A DNA stretch of 64,000 nucleotides. Source: Sandaracinaceae bacterium. GTDB lineage: Bacteria; Myxococcota_A; Polyangia; Polyangiales; Houyiibacteriaceae. The first letter of the stretch is position 1, and the number at the start of each line of letters is the position of its first letter. The translations under genes and the position numbers were made by a program. Below the pieces are notes generated by a model that was not told where the DNA came from, did no database searches, and was given only the letters and a program-made list of their open reading frames with translations. Location: assembly GCA_020633055.1 (NCBI GenBank), contig JACKEJ010000006.1:1-64000 (forward strand). Direction: 5' to 3'. This document shows, piece after piece, positions 16,080-24,112 of the stretch.

Positions 16080-17381
16080 TCATCCCCACGCGATCTGGGC
16101 GTACAGATTCCGTAGCTTCGCGCCGCGCGCGGGGTGCAGCTGCTCCACCCAGGCCACACGCCCGCGCAAGTGCGAAGCGAAGTCGGCGACGTCGGCGCGG
16201 TTCTGCCCCGCGGGGCCATGCCGCACGCAGTTGGTCAAGATGGCCTCGAGGCGCTCGAGCTCGGGGCGCGCGAGCGTCGGACGCGTGTTCACCACCACCC
16301 CACCGAGCGACTGTCGCTGCGCGGCGCTCATGACGCGCGTCTTCTCGGGACGCAGGGCGAACCCACAGGACGAAGCGATGCGTCCCACCAGCGAGACGAT
16401 GCGCGCAGCGTCGTCCAGCAGGTGCCGTGGGCCGGAGAAGACGAGGTCGTCGGCGTACCTGGAATAGGTCGCGCCCAGCGACTCCGCGAGACCGTGCAGG
16501 CGCGCATCGAGGCGCCTGCACACCAGGTTGGCGAGGGCTGGGCTAGACGGCGCTCCCTGCGGGAGGTGTGCCGACCGCAAGCGCGCCCGTGTGGATCCGT
16601 CGAAGCGTCGTGCCACGTCACGATGCGTCGTGTGGGTCGCCAGCGCCGCCGCGAGGTGCGCCGTCGCGAGCGGGGTGCCGCCGTCGACGAGCGCGCGCAC
16701 CACCATGCCTCTGTGGATGGACGGGAAGAAGTCGCGCAGGTCCACCCGCAGCACGACGTCTTGGCCGGCGTGGCGTGCCGCGTGCTCGACGAAGCCCATG
16801 CCGCGCCGGAAGCCTGCCGCGCACGGGTGCACGGGCAGTGGCGCCAGCACCTCGTCCAGCAGCGCGCGTTGTGCCCGACGCAGGCGCGGGAGCGGGCACT
16901 CGAGGAGGCGAACCCCGTGGCGACGCTTCGGAACCACCACGTACCGGTAGTGGCTCTCGGTCACGGTCAGTCGGTCACGGCGACACTGCGGGTCCGCCAG
17001 CCAGTGCAGTTCGGTCGAGGACAACCCCAGTCGCGTGTCCAGGCCCGAGGGACCGAAGGACGGGAAGGGCTGCGCGGGATCGCCCAGCGAAACCAGCGGA
17101 AACCTGCGCACACGGAGCGTCGCGAGCTCGCTGCGGGCTCTCGTCGACAGGCGCGCACCGATGGCACGCATCAGTCGGTCGAGGTCCACCGGGGGATGCG
17201 CCAACTCGGCGGACAGGGCAGAGAGCGGTACGCGCCGGCACGCGCGCCGCAGGCGTGGTGAAGCGTCGGTCGCGATGTGATCGAGGGCGTCCGCGAGCGT
17301 GCTGCCGTCCTCTCGTGACGCGTGTTGTTCGACGGCCGACAGAGCCAGCGCCTCGAGGCGCAGCGCCACGCGTCTCCCCAT
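16080..17381 (-). CDS. Retron-type reverse transcriptase
   Basis: 433 aa from the ATG at 17381. The first ~140 residues are an N-terminal extension, as in myxobacterial retron RTs. RT motifs appear in order: YRYVVVPKRRHGVRLLECP; GFRRGMGFVEHAARH, a variant of the retron NAxxH box (A191-H194); VLRVDLRDFFPSI with catalytic D204; LPQGAPSSPALANLV; SRYADDLVFSG with YADD at 309-312; and QSLGGVVVN at 357-365, in the place of the retron QxVTGxxVN box. There is no maturase, nuclease or integrase domain. Upstream, between this gene and an araC-type gene, lies an inverted-repeat-flanked structured region that could be msr-msd. The Shine-Dalgarno is weak; a GTG four codons upstream is an alternative start. 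Confidence 0.92.
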   Translation of the reverse strand: MGRRVALRLEALALSAVEQHASREDGSTLADALDHIATDASPRLRRACRRVPLSALSAELAHPPVDLDRLMRAIGARLSTRARSELATLRVRRFPLVSLGDPAQPFPSFGPSGLDTRLGLSSTELHWLADPQCRRDRLTVTESHYRYVVVPKRRHGVRLLECPLPRLRRAQRALLDEVLAPLPVHPCAAGFRRGMGFVEHAARHAGQDVVLRVDLRDFFPSIHRGMVVRALVDGGTPLATAHLAAALATHTTHRDVARRFDGSTRARLRSAHLPQGAPSSPALANLVCRRLDARLHGLAESLGATYSRYADDLVFSGPRHLLDDAARIVSLVGRIASSCGFALRPEKTRVMSAAQRQSLGGVVVNTRPTLARPELERLEAILTNCVRHGPAGQNRADVADFASHLRGRVAWVEQLHPARGAKLRNLYAQIAWG

Positions 17382-17429
17382 CGTCGTCGTCACGGAGTGT
17401 GGTGCCCCCGCGGATGTGCTCCGCGGGAG

Positions 17430-17606
17430 CCTCCCCGACGAGTCCGAAGGGGCGCGTCCAGATCGACATGGGGTGTCGGGGCGGACGTGCCTCGTGAAGG
17501 GTGGTCGATACGTGTCCCCGGGGTAACCCCGGAGAGGCAGAGCCAGGCTCTGCCGCGTTGCGCACACGCGGTGCGAAACGTCTCGGGTGAGTCCACGTCG
17601 GGGAGG
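17430..17606 (-). ncRNA. Candidate retron msr-msd element (a1/a2 inverted repeats)
   Basis: On the minus strand CCTCCCCGACG (17606 to 17596) and its exact complement CGTCGGGGAGG (17440 to 17430) form an 11-bp inverted repeat with 155 bp between them. The 3' copy ends 49 bp before the RT start codon. Just inside the 5' copy three small hairpins occur in a row: 17553-17571 (6-bp stem), 17536-17554 (7-9 bp) and 17518-17532 (6 bp, TAA loop). About 75 nt with a further inverted pair (17462-17467 with 17504-17509) follow. This order matches retron a1-msr-msd-a2-RT. I cannot identify the branching G with certainty. The hairpins could instead terminate the upstream araC-type gene. The rest of the 310-bp gap (17382-17691) has one more 8-bp hairpin at 17407-17427 and no gene. 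Confidence 0.5.
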
Positions 17607-17691
17607 GTAGGGGTGGCACGCGATGGCCGCAAGGCCTGCCGCGCGCCGGGTCCTCATCGTCGCGTCTCGTCGGGGCGCTTGCTGGTGCGGC

Positions 17692-18738
17692 TCAGTTCTC
17701 TGCGTCGCGCTCGCCGCGGTAGCTCGTGGGGCTCATGCCCTCCCAGCGCTTGAACGCGCGGGTGAGGTTGCCTGCGTCGGCGAAGCCCGCGATGTGCGCG
17801 ATCTCTCCGACCGAGAGGTGCGGGTCGGCCAGCTTGCTGAGCACCACGTCGTGCCGCAGGCGCCGCGTGAGGTCGCGGTAGGTGGTGCCCTCCTCGCGCA
17901 GACGCCGCCGCAGGGTGGGCGTGCTCATGCGCAGCGACTCGGCCACCTCCTCGAGGGAGGGCATGGTGAGCGGCAGGCCGCGTTGCCGCAGGATCATGGT
18001 GCGCACGCGGGTGGAGAAGGTGGCGTCTTCGCCTGGTACCTCGGTCGCGTCCATGGGCCGCGCTTGGACGAAGCGGGCCAGCTCGTGCTCGGTGCGCAGC
18101 GTGCTCAGCCCTACGTAGCGCGTCGAGAAGTGCAGGGCCGCGCACTCCGCGCCGAAGCGGTGGGTGCCCGGGAAGATGCTGTCGTAGTCGTCCGCGTGCG
18201 CGGGCCGTGCGTGCGGGAAGTCCACGCGCGCGATGGGGATCTTGCGGGCGATGAGCCACGACGCCACGCGGTGCACCATCATCAGCCACAGCTCCTGCAG
18301 CACACCGGTGGGGTCCAGCTCCGGCTGCCGGACGCGCACGCGCACGACGGCCATGTCGTCCTCGATGTCCATGGCGAGCGAGATGTCCTGGGTGAGCACG
18401 GCGTGGGCTGCGATGAAGCGCGCGAGAGAGCGGCCGAGGGTCTCCTGGTGGATGGCCACCTCGCACGCCAGCGCGAACGCCCCCCGCGGGCACGGAGACG
18501 CGGTCAGCCCGATCAGCTCGTCTCCACACTCGTCCCAGAGCAAGCGCACGAGCGCCGAGAAGTCCGCCGCGAGGACGCGCGCGCCTGGCGCCTGCAGCGC
18601 CTCGTGGTCCCAGCCCATGCGCGCCGCGATGGCGACCGTGTCCACGCCGCGTCGCGCCGCGCCGTCCAGGAGGCCGCACACGAAGTGGCTCGAGAGGGTA
18701 GGGGTGGTGCTCGACGTCACGCTGGTCCGTGACCCCAC
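17692..18738 (-). CDS. AraC-family transcriptional regulator (arabinose-binding-like N-terminal domain)
   Basis: 348 aa. The N-terminal ~200 residues resemble the OruR/ArgR-type AraC sensor domain (RLLWDECGDELIGLTASPCP, FGAECAALHFSTRYVGL). The C-terminal ~100 residues hold two helix-turn-helix units: LEEVAESLRMSTPTLRRRLR and VGEIAHIAGFADAGNLTRAF, ending in SPTSYRG. The start used is GTG at 18738; a later GTG at 18723 is possible. It is divergent from a 2OG-Fe(II) oxygenase gene across 140 bp, a common arrangement in which the regulator controls its neighbour. Downstream is the retron-like region. Confidence 0.9.
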   Translation of the reverse strand: MGSRTSVTSSTTPTLSSHFVCGLLDGAARRGVDTVAIAARMGWDHEALQAPGARVLAADFSALVRLLWDECGDELIGLTASPCPRGAFALACEVAIHQETLGRSLARFIAAHAVLTQDISLAMDIEDDMAVVRVRVRQPELDPTGVLQELWLMMVHRVASWLIARKIPIARVDFPHARPAHADDYDSIFPGTHRFGAECAALHFSTRYVGLSTLRTEHELARFVQARPMDATEVPGEDATFSTRVRTMILRQRGLPLTMPSLEEVAESLRMSTPTLRRRLREEGTTYRDLTRRLRHDVVLSKLADPHLSVGEIAHIAGFADAGNLTRAFKRWEGMSPTSYRGERDAEN

Positions 18739-18878
18739 GCACCCGAGGTGTCCAGGCGACGGGCTCGACGTGAGCGCGATGGCCCGCTGCGCTGGTCACC
18801 TCGGGCCATGGTGGGGGCCGCCGCGCCCTCGCACCGTTTCCGTTGACCCTACCGTCCGCAACGGGTAGCGATCGACGC

Positions 18879-19988
18879 ATGTCCGTCGGCACCAGAGGCC
18901 CCACCGCACTCCCCGTCCTCGATCTCGCGGACGCGCACTCTCCCGATCCCGCCGCCCGTGTGCGCGCCGAGGACGCCGTGCGCGCCGGGCTGGGTCACTT
19001 CGGGCTCGTCTACATCCGCTCCCACGGGCTCGACGCCGACGAGCTCTCCGGGTTCTACGACGACTTCCTCGCCCTGTGCGCGCGCCCCGAGGCCGAGAAG
19101 CAGACCTGGGCCTCGGGGGACATCTGGTATCAGCGTGGCTGGACGCCGCCCAACACGGAGAAGGCCGTCATCGCGGGGGGTCAGCCCGACTTCAAGGAGT
19201 GCTACTTCATCGCGCCCGAGCCGCTGGACGACGAGCTGCGCGACGTCTACCCGGAGATCTACGCGGACAACCGCTGGCCGGAGGACGCCCCGGACTTCGA
19301 GCGGCGCTACTCGTCGCTCGGGCGCGCCATCCACGCGGTGGGCATGCAGGTGCTCTCCGTGGCAGCCACGTCGCTCGGGCTGCCCGCCGACACGTTCGCC
19401 GAGCGCACGGGGGGCGGACCGCACGTCACCCGCGCGCTGCGTTACCTGCCGCTGAGCGCCGAGCAGGCCGCTGACGCGAGCATCGTGTGGGGCGAAGAAC
19501 ACACCGACTTCAACCTGCTCACGTTGCTCCCAGGCGGACGCTTCTTCGACCCGAGCGGGGCGCCGTGTGCGCGACCGGACAGCACCAGCGGCCTCTACTT
19601 GCGCACGCGCCCTACGGAGGAGCATCCGAAGGGGGAGCTGGTGCACGGCGCGCCCCCGCCGGGCTGCATCGTGGCGCAGGTGGGTCAGCAGCTCGAGATC
19701 CTCACGGGTGGCGCGTTCCTGGCCACTCCACACGTCATCACGGCGCCGTCCACGCCGGGCTACTCCCGCACGAGCATGGCGCACTTCATCCACGTCCACA
19801 GCTTGCAGCCCCTGTTCCCGCTGCCCGCGTTCTGCACCCCCGAGGCGCGGCGCAGCTATGGCCCGCCAGTGCTCGCGGGCACGTACTCCCTGAAGACGCT
19901 GGTGGACATCGGCCTGGCTCCACGCGAGGCGCTGGACAAGCTGGGCTACCGCCACTACGGCCGCCTCGACGCGGTGCGCCACGGCTGA
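18879..19988 (+). CDS. 2-oxoglutarate/Fe(II) oxygenase of the isopenicillin N synthase-like family
   Basis: 369 aa, cytoplasmic. Iron ligands fit HxD...H: H208 and D210 in EEHTDFNLLTLL, and H285 in ATPHVITAP. R297 in YSRTSMAHF fits the RxS co-substrate site. The N-terminus (LPVLDLADAHSP, GLVYIRSHGLDADEL) is the DIOX_N domain of the family. A TTG at 18843 opens the frame earlier, but the ATG at 18879 starts just before the conserved region. Substrates of such enzymes include gibberellins, flavonoids, amino acids and peptides, so a specific reaction cannot be assigned. The divergent araC-type gene is the likely regulator. Confidence 0.9.
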   Translation: MSVGTRGPTALPVLDLADAHSPDPAARVRAEDAVRAGLGHFGLVYIRSHGLDADELSGFYDDFLALCARPEAEKQTWASGDIWYQRGWTPPNTEKAVIAGGQPDFKECYFIAPEPLDDELRDVYPEIYADNRWPEDAPDFERRYSSLGRAIHAVGMQVLSVAATSLGLPADTFAERTGGGPHVTRALRYLPLSAEQAADASIVWGEEHTDFNLLTLLPGGRFFDPSGAPCARPDSTSGLYLRTRPTEEHPKGELVHGAPPPGCIVAQVGQQLEILTGGAFLATPHVITAPSTPGYSRTSMAHFIHVHSLQPLFPLPAFCTPEARRSYGPPVLAGTYSLKTLVDIGLAPREALDKLGYRHYGRLDAVRHG

Positions 19989-20066
19989 GCGGCTTCTCGC
20001 GGTGCCCGACGTCGCACGAAGCGTCGCCCCACTGTGGCCCGAGGCGCCGCGACACCAGCGCCGCGC

Positions 20067-21341
20067 TCAGCGGATGAACATCACGTCGTCGAGCAGCAGC
20101 CCGATGTCCGGTCCCGGGTTGTCGATGGTGACGCTCGCGATGGGGCTGAGCTCCGCGCACACCGTCGCGATGTCGAGCGTGATCTCCGTGTAGGTCTCGC
20201 CGATGTCGAACGTGGTGCCCGTGCAGCGGTCGCCGTTCTCGTTGCTGAGCGTGACCTGGATGCGCCCTGTACCCGAGACGGTGCGCGCCTGCAGCGACAG
20301 CGTGCGGAACGTACTGCTGGGGAAGGCCTGTCGGTAGTACAGGTGGAAGCCCGTCCACTGGTCGAGGTCGCGGATGCGCAGGCACGAGCTGCCCGCATAG
20401 CAGTCCTGATCGTAGGGACCGTACGGCCCGTTCTCGGCGGCGCCCCAGGGGTTGATGATCCAGCGCATCTCGTCGATACCGCCGAACTCCTCGCCGTACA
20501 CCACGGCGGGCGGGATGAACTCGCACGCGCCACCGCTGCTGGGCTCCTGGTCCGTGAACTGCACCCCCACGTCCACGTTCACGCCGTTGCCGCCGCTGGT
20601 GGGGATGATCTCGGTGGACTCCACCACCTGGCCCTGTGCGCTGGTGAAGCGGAACACGATGCCCGTGCCGCCCCGCGCGAGCGTGCCGCCCACGGCCTCC
20701 CACGCGCCTCCGCTGCGGCGCGCGTCGGTCCACGGGTTGTCGGCGGCCACGCCTGGCCCAGCGCCGCGGAACGCTACGGAGCGGATTGGGATGCGGTGGT
20801 TCATCGGCGCGAAGCGCAGGTACGTGGGGTTGCGGTCGTTCACCCGCACGTGGATGTCGCCGCTGACGGGGCACGCGACGCGCCTCGCGCTGCCCTCGTC
20901 GTTGGCGCCGCCGCCCACCGCCTCTGCGGCTTCGTTTGCCAGGTCGATGTGGAAGTGGCCGCCTGCGCAGAGGGGGTTGCCTTGGATGGGGCAGAGGTCC
21001 GTCATCATCACCACCTCGGTCCCGTTGATGGTGTCGATCTCCCAGCACTCGCCGCAGGCCTCGCCCGGGTCGCCGTCGTAGGAGCTGCCGTTCCAGGGCT
21101 CGGCGATGGCGCCGGTCACGCCGTTGCGCACGAAGCTCGGCAGGAAGTTCGCGTTGCGCGGGAACTCGCACCAGCCCTGGGAGCCCGCGTTGTAGGACGT
21201 GAGGCGCACGCTGCCACACATCGCACTGGGCGCCTGGGCGGGGCCGCTGTCGGCGCGAGGGTTGCTCCCGCCATCGCCTCCACCACAGCCGAGAGGCACC
21301 GAGACCAGCGATACGAGCGTGAGAGCGAGAGGTGCGCGCAT
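20067..21341 (-). CDS. Expansin-like lipoprotein (DPBB domain plus C-terminal beta-sandwich)
   Basis: 424 aa. The lipoprotein signal ends in VSVPLGC (Cys19). Residues about 40-150 match a double-psi beta-barrel of the expansin/EG45 type: WNGSSYDGDPGEACGECWEI, then VVMMTDLCPIQGNPLCAGGH and FHIDLANEA, with the expected cysteine and HFD-like spacing. A YoaJ/EXLX-like second beta domain follows (residues about 150-270, with PMNHRIPIRSVAFRGAG). The C-terminal ~130 residues form another beta-sandwich that may bind polysaccharide. Bacterial expansins loosen cellulose networks without hydrolysis. The ATG at 21341 is at the signal peptide; the longer in-frame start at 21482 overlaps the divergent gene. 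Confidence 0.83.
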   Translation of the reverse strand: MRAPLALTLVSLVSVPLGCGGGDGGSNPRADSGPAQAPSAMCGSVRLTSYNAGSQGWCEFPRNANFLPSFVRNGVTGAIAEPWNGSSYDGDPGEACGECWEIDTINGTEVVMMTDLCPIQGNPLCAGGHFHIDLANEAAEAVGGGANDEGSARRVACPVSGDIHVRVNDRNPTYLRFAPMNHRIPIRSVAFRGAGPGVAADNPWTDARRSGGAWEAVGGTLARGGTGIVFRFTSAQGQVVESTEIIPTSGGNGVNVDVGVQFTDQEPSSGGACEFIPPAVVYGEEFGGIDEMRWIINPWGAAENGPYGPYDQDCYAGSSCLRIRDLDQWTGFHLYYRQAFPSSTFRTLSLQARTVSGTGRIQVTLSNENGDRCTGTTFDIGETYTEITLDIATVCAELSPIASVTIDNPGPDIGLLLDDVMFIR

Positions 21342-21462
21342 GTCGGGGAGTGTAACCGGGGGATCGCGCGTCGGCACTGCCTCCCGCGCGGTCCGTGCTG
21401 GTACGCGCCCGTTCGCGCGCTCCGCGCGCAGCCACGCCGTCAGGGGTACGGAAGATGACCAC

Positions 21463-22686
21463 ATGGGTCTTCGTCCATGCACGTGTCATGCTCTGTCCCT
21501 GCCCAGCGACAGACATCTCCGTGACCGCTCGTTGGCTGAGCGGTGCTTCATGCTGCAAGCGCTCGTCGTCCCCTTCACGGTCATGTACTGGGTCGTGTGC
21601 GAGTACGCCCTGCACGCTGACGCTCTGCATGGCGTGTTCGACGTCCACGTGCTGCAGATCACGCTCTACGTGTTGGTCGCCTATACGTTCGTCTGGTGTT
21701 CGCTGATGGCCTACACCGCCACGATCATGCGCCGGCAGGAGGAGGGTCCCACGTGGCTGGGACACCTGACGGTGCAGCTCTATGCCCTCCCCAACCTGTA
21801 TGCGGTGTACCTGCTCGGGCCAGTCACCAGCCCGTTCTTGGTGGTGCTCTTGGGCAGTGGGCTACTCGGCATGCTCACCTTTCCCCCGCGCATCGCCTGG
21901 GCCGCCGTGGGGACCGTCGTGATCGGCCTCCTGTTGCCCGAGCTGGCGCGGCTCCGTGGTCTCATCCCCTACGCGCCCCTGCTCCGCGTCGCGCCGCAGG
22001 ACGACCCCGAGATGATGACGTTCTGGACGGCGCTGATGTGGGTCATCGTCGCTTCGGTGAGCGCGCTCTTGCTCTCGCTCTTCCACGTGCTCTTGGCCGA
22101 GCTCAGGAAGCGGGAGGCAGCGCTCCACGAGCTCACGCGGACCGACGCGCTCACGGGCCTGTACAACCGGCGCCACTTCATGCAGCAGATGACGCACGAG
22201 CACGCGCGCGCCACCCGCTACGGTCGTCCGCTGAGCTGCGTGATGGTGGACCTGGACCACTTCAAGCGGATCAACGACGAGCACGGACACGCCGTGGGCG
22301 ACGAGGTGCTGCGTGAGACGGCGCTGCGACTGCGCAGGGCCCTCCGCGAGACCGACGTCCTCGCGCGTCTGGGTGGCGAAGAGTTCGGCGCGCTCCTGCC
22401 GGACACCGATCTCGAGGGGGCGCAACGGGTCGCCGAACGGTGTCGCGAGCTGCTCGGGGCGACGCCGGTGCAGGTCGAGCACCGACCGAGCGTGCGTGTC
22501 ACCGCGAGCTTCGGTGTGGCGGTCTTGGACGCCGTGCGCGCTCCCGGCCCAGAGGACTTGCTGCGCGCCGCAGACATGGCGCTCTACGCCTCGAAGAGCC
22601 GCGGCCGGAACCGAGTGTCACTCTCCGACGCTGGGGCCGACGTTCTCGGCAGCCAGCCCCACCCCCTCGGCGCCGATGGCGTCTGA
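21463..22686 (+). CDS. Membrane-bound diguanylate cyclase (GGDEF)
   Basis: 407 aa. The N-terminal ~200 residues contain about six hydrophobic helices (LQALVVPFTVMYWVV, FLVVLLGSGLLGMLTF, MWVIVASVSALLLSLF), a membrane sensor of MASE-like type. The catalytic GGDEF domain starts near residue 225 (LTRTDALTGLYNRRHF, VMVDLDHFKRINDEHGH). The active-site loop is GGEEF (304-308), with the inhibitory I-site RETD five residues before it (295-298), so product inhibition by c-di-GMP is expected. The ATG at 21463 has GGAAG upstream; an ATG at 21550 would also keep all membrane helices. Its 3' end overlaps the convergent permease gene by 69 bp. Confidence 0.92.
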   Translation: MGLRPCTCHALSLPSDRHLRDRSLAERCFMLQALVVPFTVMYWVVCEYALHADALHGVFDVHVLQITLYVLVAYTFVWCSLMAYTATIMRRQEEGPTWLGHLTVQLYALPNLYAVYLLGPVTSPFLVVLLGSGLLGMLTFPPRIAWAAVGTVVIGLLLPELARLRGLIPYAPLLRVAPQDDPEMMTFWTALMWVIVASVSALLLSLFHVLLAELRKREAALHELTRTDALTGLYNRRHFMQQMTHEHARATRYGRPLSCVMVDLDHFKRINDEHGHAVGDEVLRETALRLRRALRETDVLARLGGEEFGALLPDTDLEGAQRVAERCRELLGATPVQVEHRPSVRVTASFGVAVLDAVRAPGPEDLLRAADMALYASKSRGRNRVSLSDAGADVLGSQPHPLGADGV

Positions 22687-24024
22687 GAAGCGGCGCCGCG
22701 CCAGCAGCATGCGGTGCCCGAAGAACGACGCGGCGAACACGAGGAGGCCGAGCAGCGGCAGCGCCGCCTTGAGGGTGTCGTGCTCCGTGCGGACCGCCGT
22801 GACGGAGCCATCGATGCACACCCCCACCACGAACAAGGCGAGCACGAGGTAGGTGGCGGGCAGCCAGGGATAGCCGAGCGCACGGTACGTGGCGGGCGCG
22901 CCGAAGCGGCGCCGCAGCACGAACAGCGACACCACGGCGAGCGTGCCGATGACGAGCATGGCGATGCTGGTGAGCTCCAGCAGCAGCTCGAAGGAGCCCG
23001 TGAGCAGGAGCAGGCTCGCGATACCCGCCTGCAAGAGCAGGGGACGCTGCGGCCCTTCCTGGTGTCCGCCAGGCCGCATCGCGACGGCGATCCGCCCGCC
23101 GGCCAGGACGGTGCCATTGAGCGAGCCCAGCAGGGTCACCACGATCAAGGCCGTGATGACGACGCGCGTGGCCTGGCCGCCTAGGTGGGCGGCCGTGGCG
23201 ATGCCGGCGTCGGCGACGGACGCGAGCCCCGGCAGGCCGAGCACGGCGGTGTAGGCCGAGCACACCACAAGATAGAGCGCGGTGATGAGCGCGGTGCCGC
23301 CGAGCAGACCCCACGGGAGCGTGCGCTCGGGGCGCACGACCTCACCGCCCACGTAGGCGATGGCGTTCCAGCCGGAGTAGGCGAAGTAGATGGTGACCAG
23401 CGCCTTGCCGACGGCGGACGCGGTGATGGGGCCGGCGGCCTCGGTGGGTGCGCCGGGAGAGGCGGCGCCGCTCGTGATGGCGAACGCGGCCAGCGACAGC
23501 ATGGCCACGAGCGGGATGGCGGTGGTCCACACCTGCAGCAGCGCGGCCGTCTTGGCCCCCCGTAGGTTGATGGCTGTCAGCAGCCAGATCAGCGCGAGCC
23601 CGAGTACGCGTCCTAGCTCGATGCTCACACCGGACGGCAGCGCGATGGCGGTGGGGAGCGTCACGCCGAACACACGCAGGAGGCCGGGGAGGTGTTCGGT
23701 GGCGAGGATCGAGGCCACGGTCGCGATGCTCCCTGCGAAGACACAGGTGAACAGCATGAAGCCCGTCGCGAAGCCCGCGGATGGACCGAGCGCCTCGCGC
23801 ACGAACACGTAGTCGCCGCCCGCGTGTGGGTGGCGCGCGCCCAACTCGGCATACGCCGAGGCCCCCGCGAGCGCGAAGACTCCGCCCAGGAACCACACGC
23901 CGAAGAACGCCCACGACGAAGGGAGCAATTGCGCGACGACTGGTGGGCTGACGAAGATGCCGACACCCAGCATGGACCCGGCCACGATGGAGAGGGCCCC
24001 CAAGGGACCGATGACGCGGCGCAT
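22618..24024 (-). CDS. APC-family amino-acid permease
   Basis: 468 aa with about 12 membrane helices. The start has the APC signature (IVAGSMLGVGIFVSPPVVA), followed by GGDYVFVREALGPSAGF in the helix 2-3 region and IYFAYSGWNAIAYVGGEV in helix 6. This matches LAT/YfnA-type amino-acid transporters, probably proton-coupled antiporters or symporters of the inner membrane. The ATG at 24024 begins the first conserved helix; the upstream extension of the frame runs antisense to nothing coherent and was dropped. The C-terminal 22 codons overlap the diguanylate cyclase gene in antiparallel. It follows the GT39-like gene by 88 bp in the same direction. Confidence 0.9.
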   Translation of the reverse strand: MRRVIGPLGALSIVAGSMLGVGIFVSPPVVAQLLPSSWAFFGVWFLGGVFALAGASAYAELGARHPHAGGDYVFVREALGPSAGFATGFMLFTCVFAGSIATVASILATEHLPGLLRVFGVTLPTAIALPSGVSIELGRVLGLALIWLLTAINLRGAKTAALLQVWTTAIPLVAMLSLAAFAITSGAASPGAPTEAAGPITASAVGKALVTIYFAYSGWNAIAYVGGEVVRPERTLPWGLLGGTALITALYLVVCSAYTAVLGLPGLASVADAGIATAAHLGGQATRVVITALIVVTLLGSLNGTVLAGGRIAVAMRPGGHQEGPQRPLLLQAGIASLLLLTGSFELLLELTSIAMLVIGTLAVVSLFVLRRRFGAPATYRALGYPWLPATYLVLALFVVGVCIDGSVTAVRTEHDTLKAALPLLGLLVFAASFFGHRMLLARRRFSDAIGAEGVGLAAENVGPSVGE

Positions 24025-24112
24025 CGGCCCAACTGTGTCTGGATCAAGGTAGGTCAAGGCTCGTCTCGAACGGCCGGCAGGAGGCGCACCGTACCCCGCG
24101 CCACTGGAAAAT

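Noticed and set aside
16080..17606. Reverse transcriptase as part of a diversity-generating retroelement or group II intron
   Set aside because: The RT has LPQGAPSSP instead of the DGR SQ-type motif, and no template/variable repeat pair was noticed. It has no maturase or endonuclease domain and no domain V-like hairpin was seen.
24080..24112. GCCACTG string suggestive of a cobalamin riboswitch core
   Set aside because: The other conserved riboswitch elements are absent, and on this strand it does not precede a gene. No B12-box was seen upstream of the cobQ/cobO operon either.
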